This document shows positions 49,394 through 50,040 of a stretch of DNA of 50,040 nucleotides, piece by piece (position 1 is the stretch's first letter; the number at the start of each line of letters is the position of its first letter). Source of the stretch: a virus; the IMG/VR virus record IMGVR_UViG_3300028920_000096, positions 1 to 50,040 of that record. One strand, 5' to 3'. The notes below the pieces were generated by a model. The model worked only from the letters and a program-made list of their open reading frames with translations. It ran no database searches and was not told the DNA's origin. The translations under genes and the position numbers were made by a program.

Positions 49394-49938
49394 AATTGGA
49401 ACAATTGGAAGAAACCTTTTCATACTGGTCTATGGCGAAGACAAAGGCAGAGCAGTTCTTGGAAAAATGTATAGAAATGCAACGGGAAGAAAAAAAGGAA
49501 TTGGAGGCATTAGGTAGGGTTGAAGAGGTTGTTTTTGAAGCGGGGAACGAAGCTCAGGAAATGGTTCTGCAAGTATTCTCAGAAATTGGCACGGAATGTT
49601 TGGAAGCAGTTTTCGGGGGGGACTATCGTTATCGGATGCTTGGGAAAATTAGCAGGGGGAGTTTTGCAGTGGAGCATGTGGTTTTTGATGATAACGAAAA
49701 TGAAATCGACCCCTTGCTTGCAATGGGCGGTGGGGTTGTGGATATTTTATCCTTTGCACTTCGGTTTACACTTTTGTTGTTTTCTGGTGATCGCAGACTT
49801 TTAATTCTGGACGAACCGTTTCGTTTCCTGAGCCGGGATCGCGTTCCAATAATGTCGGAGGTGCTGGATAATTTGTGCGAGGAGTACGGGGTGCAGATTA
49901 TCCTAGTAACGCATTGCCCGGAATTATCGGGGACATGA
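49390..49938 (+). CDS. C-terminal half of SbcC/Rad50-like ATPase
   Basis: The 182-residue product has a short coiled-coil start and the C-terminal ATPase lobe: signature region MGGGVVDILSFALR (112-125), Walker B LLILDEPF (137-144; Asp141, Glu142), and VTHCPEL (His175). Together with the product of 47275-48297 it makes a full Rad50 head, with the SbcD-like gene and a coiled-coil gene between them. The two chains total far fewer residues than E. coli SbcC, so the arms are short. Confidence 0.88.
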   Translation: MKLEQLEETFSYWSMAKTKAEQFLEKCIEMQREEKKELEALGRVEEVVFEAGNEAQEMVLQVFSEIGTECLEAVFGGDYRYRMLGKISRGSFAVEHVVFDDNENEIDPLLAMGGGVVDILSFALRFTLLLFSGDRRLLILDEPFRFLSRDRVPIMSEVLDNLCEEYGVQIILVTHCPELSGT

Positions 49939-49999
49939 AAACAGGTTACTATGCCAGCCCCGGTTGAGTCAGGACCTCCCCCTTTACAGGCCCCCCCAC

Positions 50000-50029
50000 A
50001 AGCCCCCCCCCCCCTTATATGGGGCTTTT
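50000..50029 (+). terminator. Probable intrinsic terminator at the window end
   Basis: AAGCCCC (50000-50006) can pair with GGGGCTT (50021-50027), with CTTTTG after it; a C-run makes several registers possible. It is downstream of the SbcC C-terminal gene. The 60 bases between 49939 and 50000 hold no gene and are rich in CCC runs. Confidence 0.6.
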
Positions 50030-50040
50030 GTCCATTATAG

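Noticed and set aside
1-50040. tRNA genes, integrase, repressor or CRISPR arrays
   Set aside because: None were seen on reading; tRNA absence was not tested by a covariance search, so it is not claimed as certain.

Overview
The window reads as a large, near-complete stretch of a tailed double-stranded DNA phage genome with siphovirus-type tail genes. Essentially all credible genes are on the + strand, tightly packed with ATGA-type stop/start overlaps. I see no integrase, excisionase or CI-like repressor, so a lytic lifestyle is the simplest reading (inference). The host cannot be read from the sequence. Bacterial sigma70-type promoters, an M15-peptidase lysis gene and a small lipoprotein fit a bacterial host, possibly Gram-negative.

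Layout. (1) 1-3.6 kb: a strong terminator hairpin, a winged-helix replication protein, a DnaB-type helicase and a ParB-like protein. (2) 3.6-6.2 kb: dpdA-folE-queD-queE, which should make a 7-deazaguanine base and insert it into DNA. (3) 6.2-8.1 kb: an HTH protein (possible small terminase), a second ParB-like protein and a glycosyltransferase resembling the TET-associated family. (4) 8.1-12.2 kb: many small unknown genes, a SAM methyltransferase and a divergent QueF-like protein. (5) 12.2-20.8 kb: terminase large subunit, portal, MuF-like head protein, queC, scaffold, major capsid protein and two glycosyltransferase genes. (6) 20.8-23.5 kb: a compositionally different cassette (small protein, beta-helix protein, chimeric repeat protein). 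(7) 23.5-36.4 kb: connector and tail genes, including a tail assembly chaperone pair with an apparent programmed -1 frameshift, tape measure, distal tail protein, Gp37-like tail protein and a 1063-residue virion protein. (8) 36.4-37.9 kb: lysis genes. (9) 38.1-49.9 kb: an acidic AT-hook protein and a replication/recombination block: clamp-like protein, UDG-like/3'-5' exonuclease, DNA polymerase A core, clamp loader, SSB, RecA-like recombinase, 5'-nuclease, PD-(D/E)XK nuclease, and an SbcCD system whose SbcC ATPase is split into separate genes.

The most interesting biology is DNA hypermodification. FolE, QueD, QueE and QueC together give preQ0 from GTP, and DpdA is the known transglycosylase that puts such bases into DNA. 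The QueF-like protein keeps the active-site cysteine but has lost the NADPH-binding signature of nitrile reductases. That resembles the amidinating QueF-L enzymes of archaeosine synthesis, so an archaeosine-like base is one possible end product. A base-modification-type glycosyltransferase, two ParB-like proteins and a methyltransferase nearby raise the possibility of further decoration. All of this is inference from motifs and gene order.
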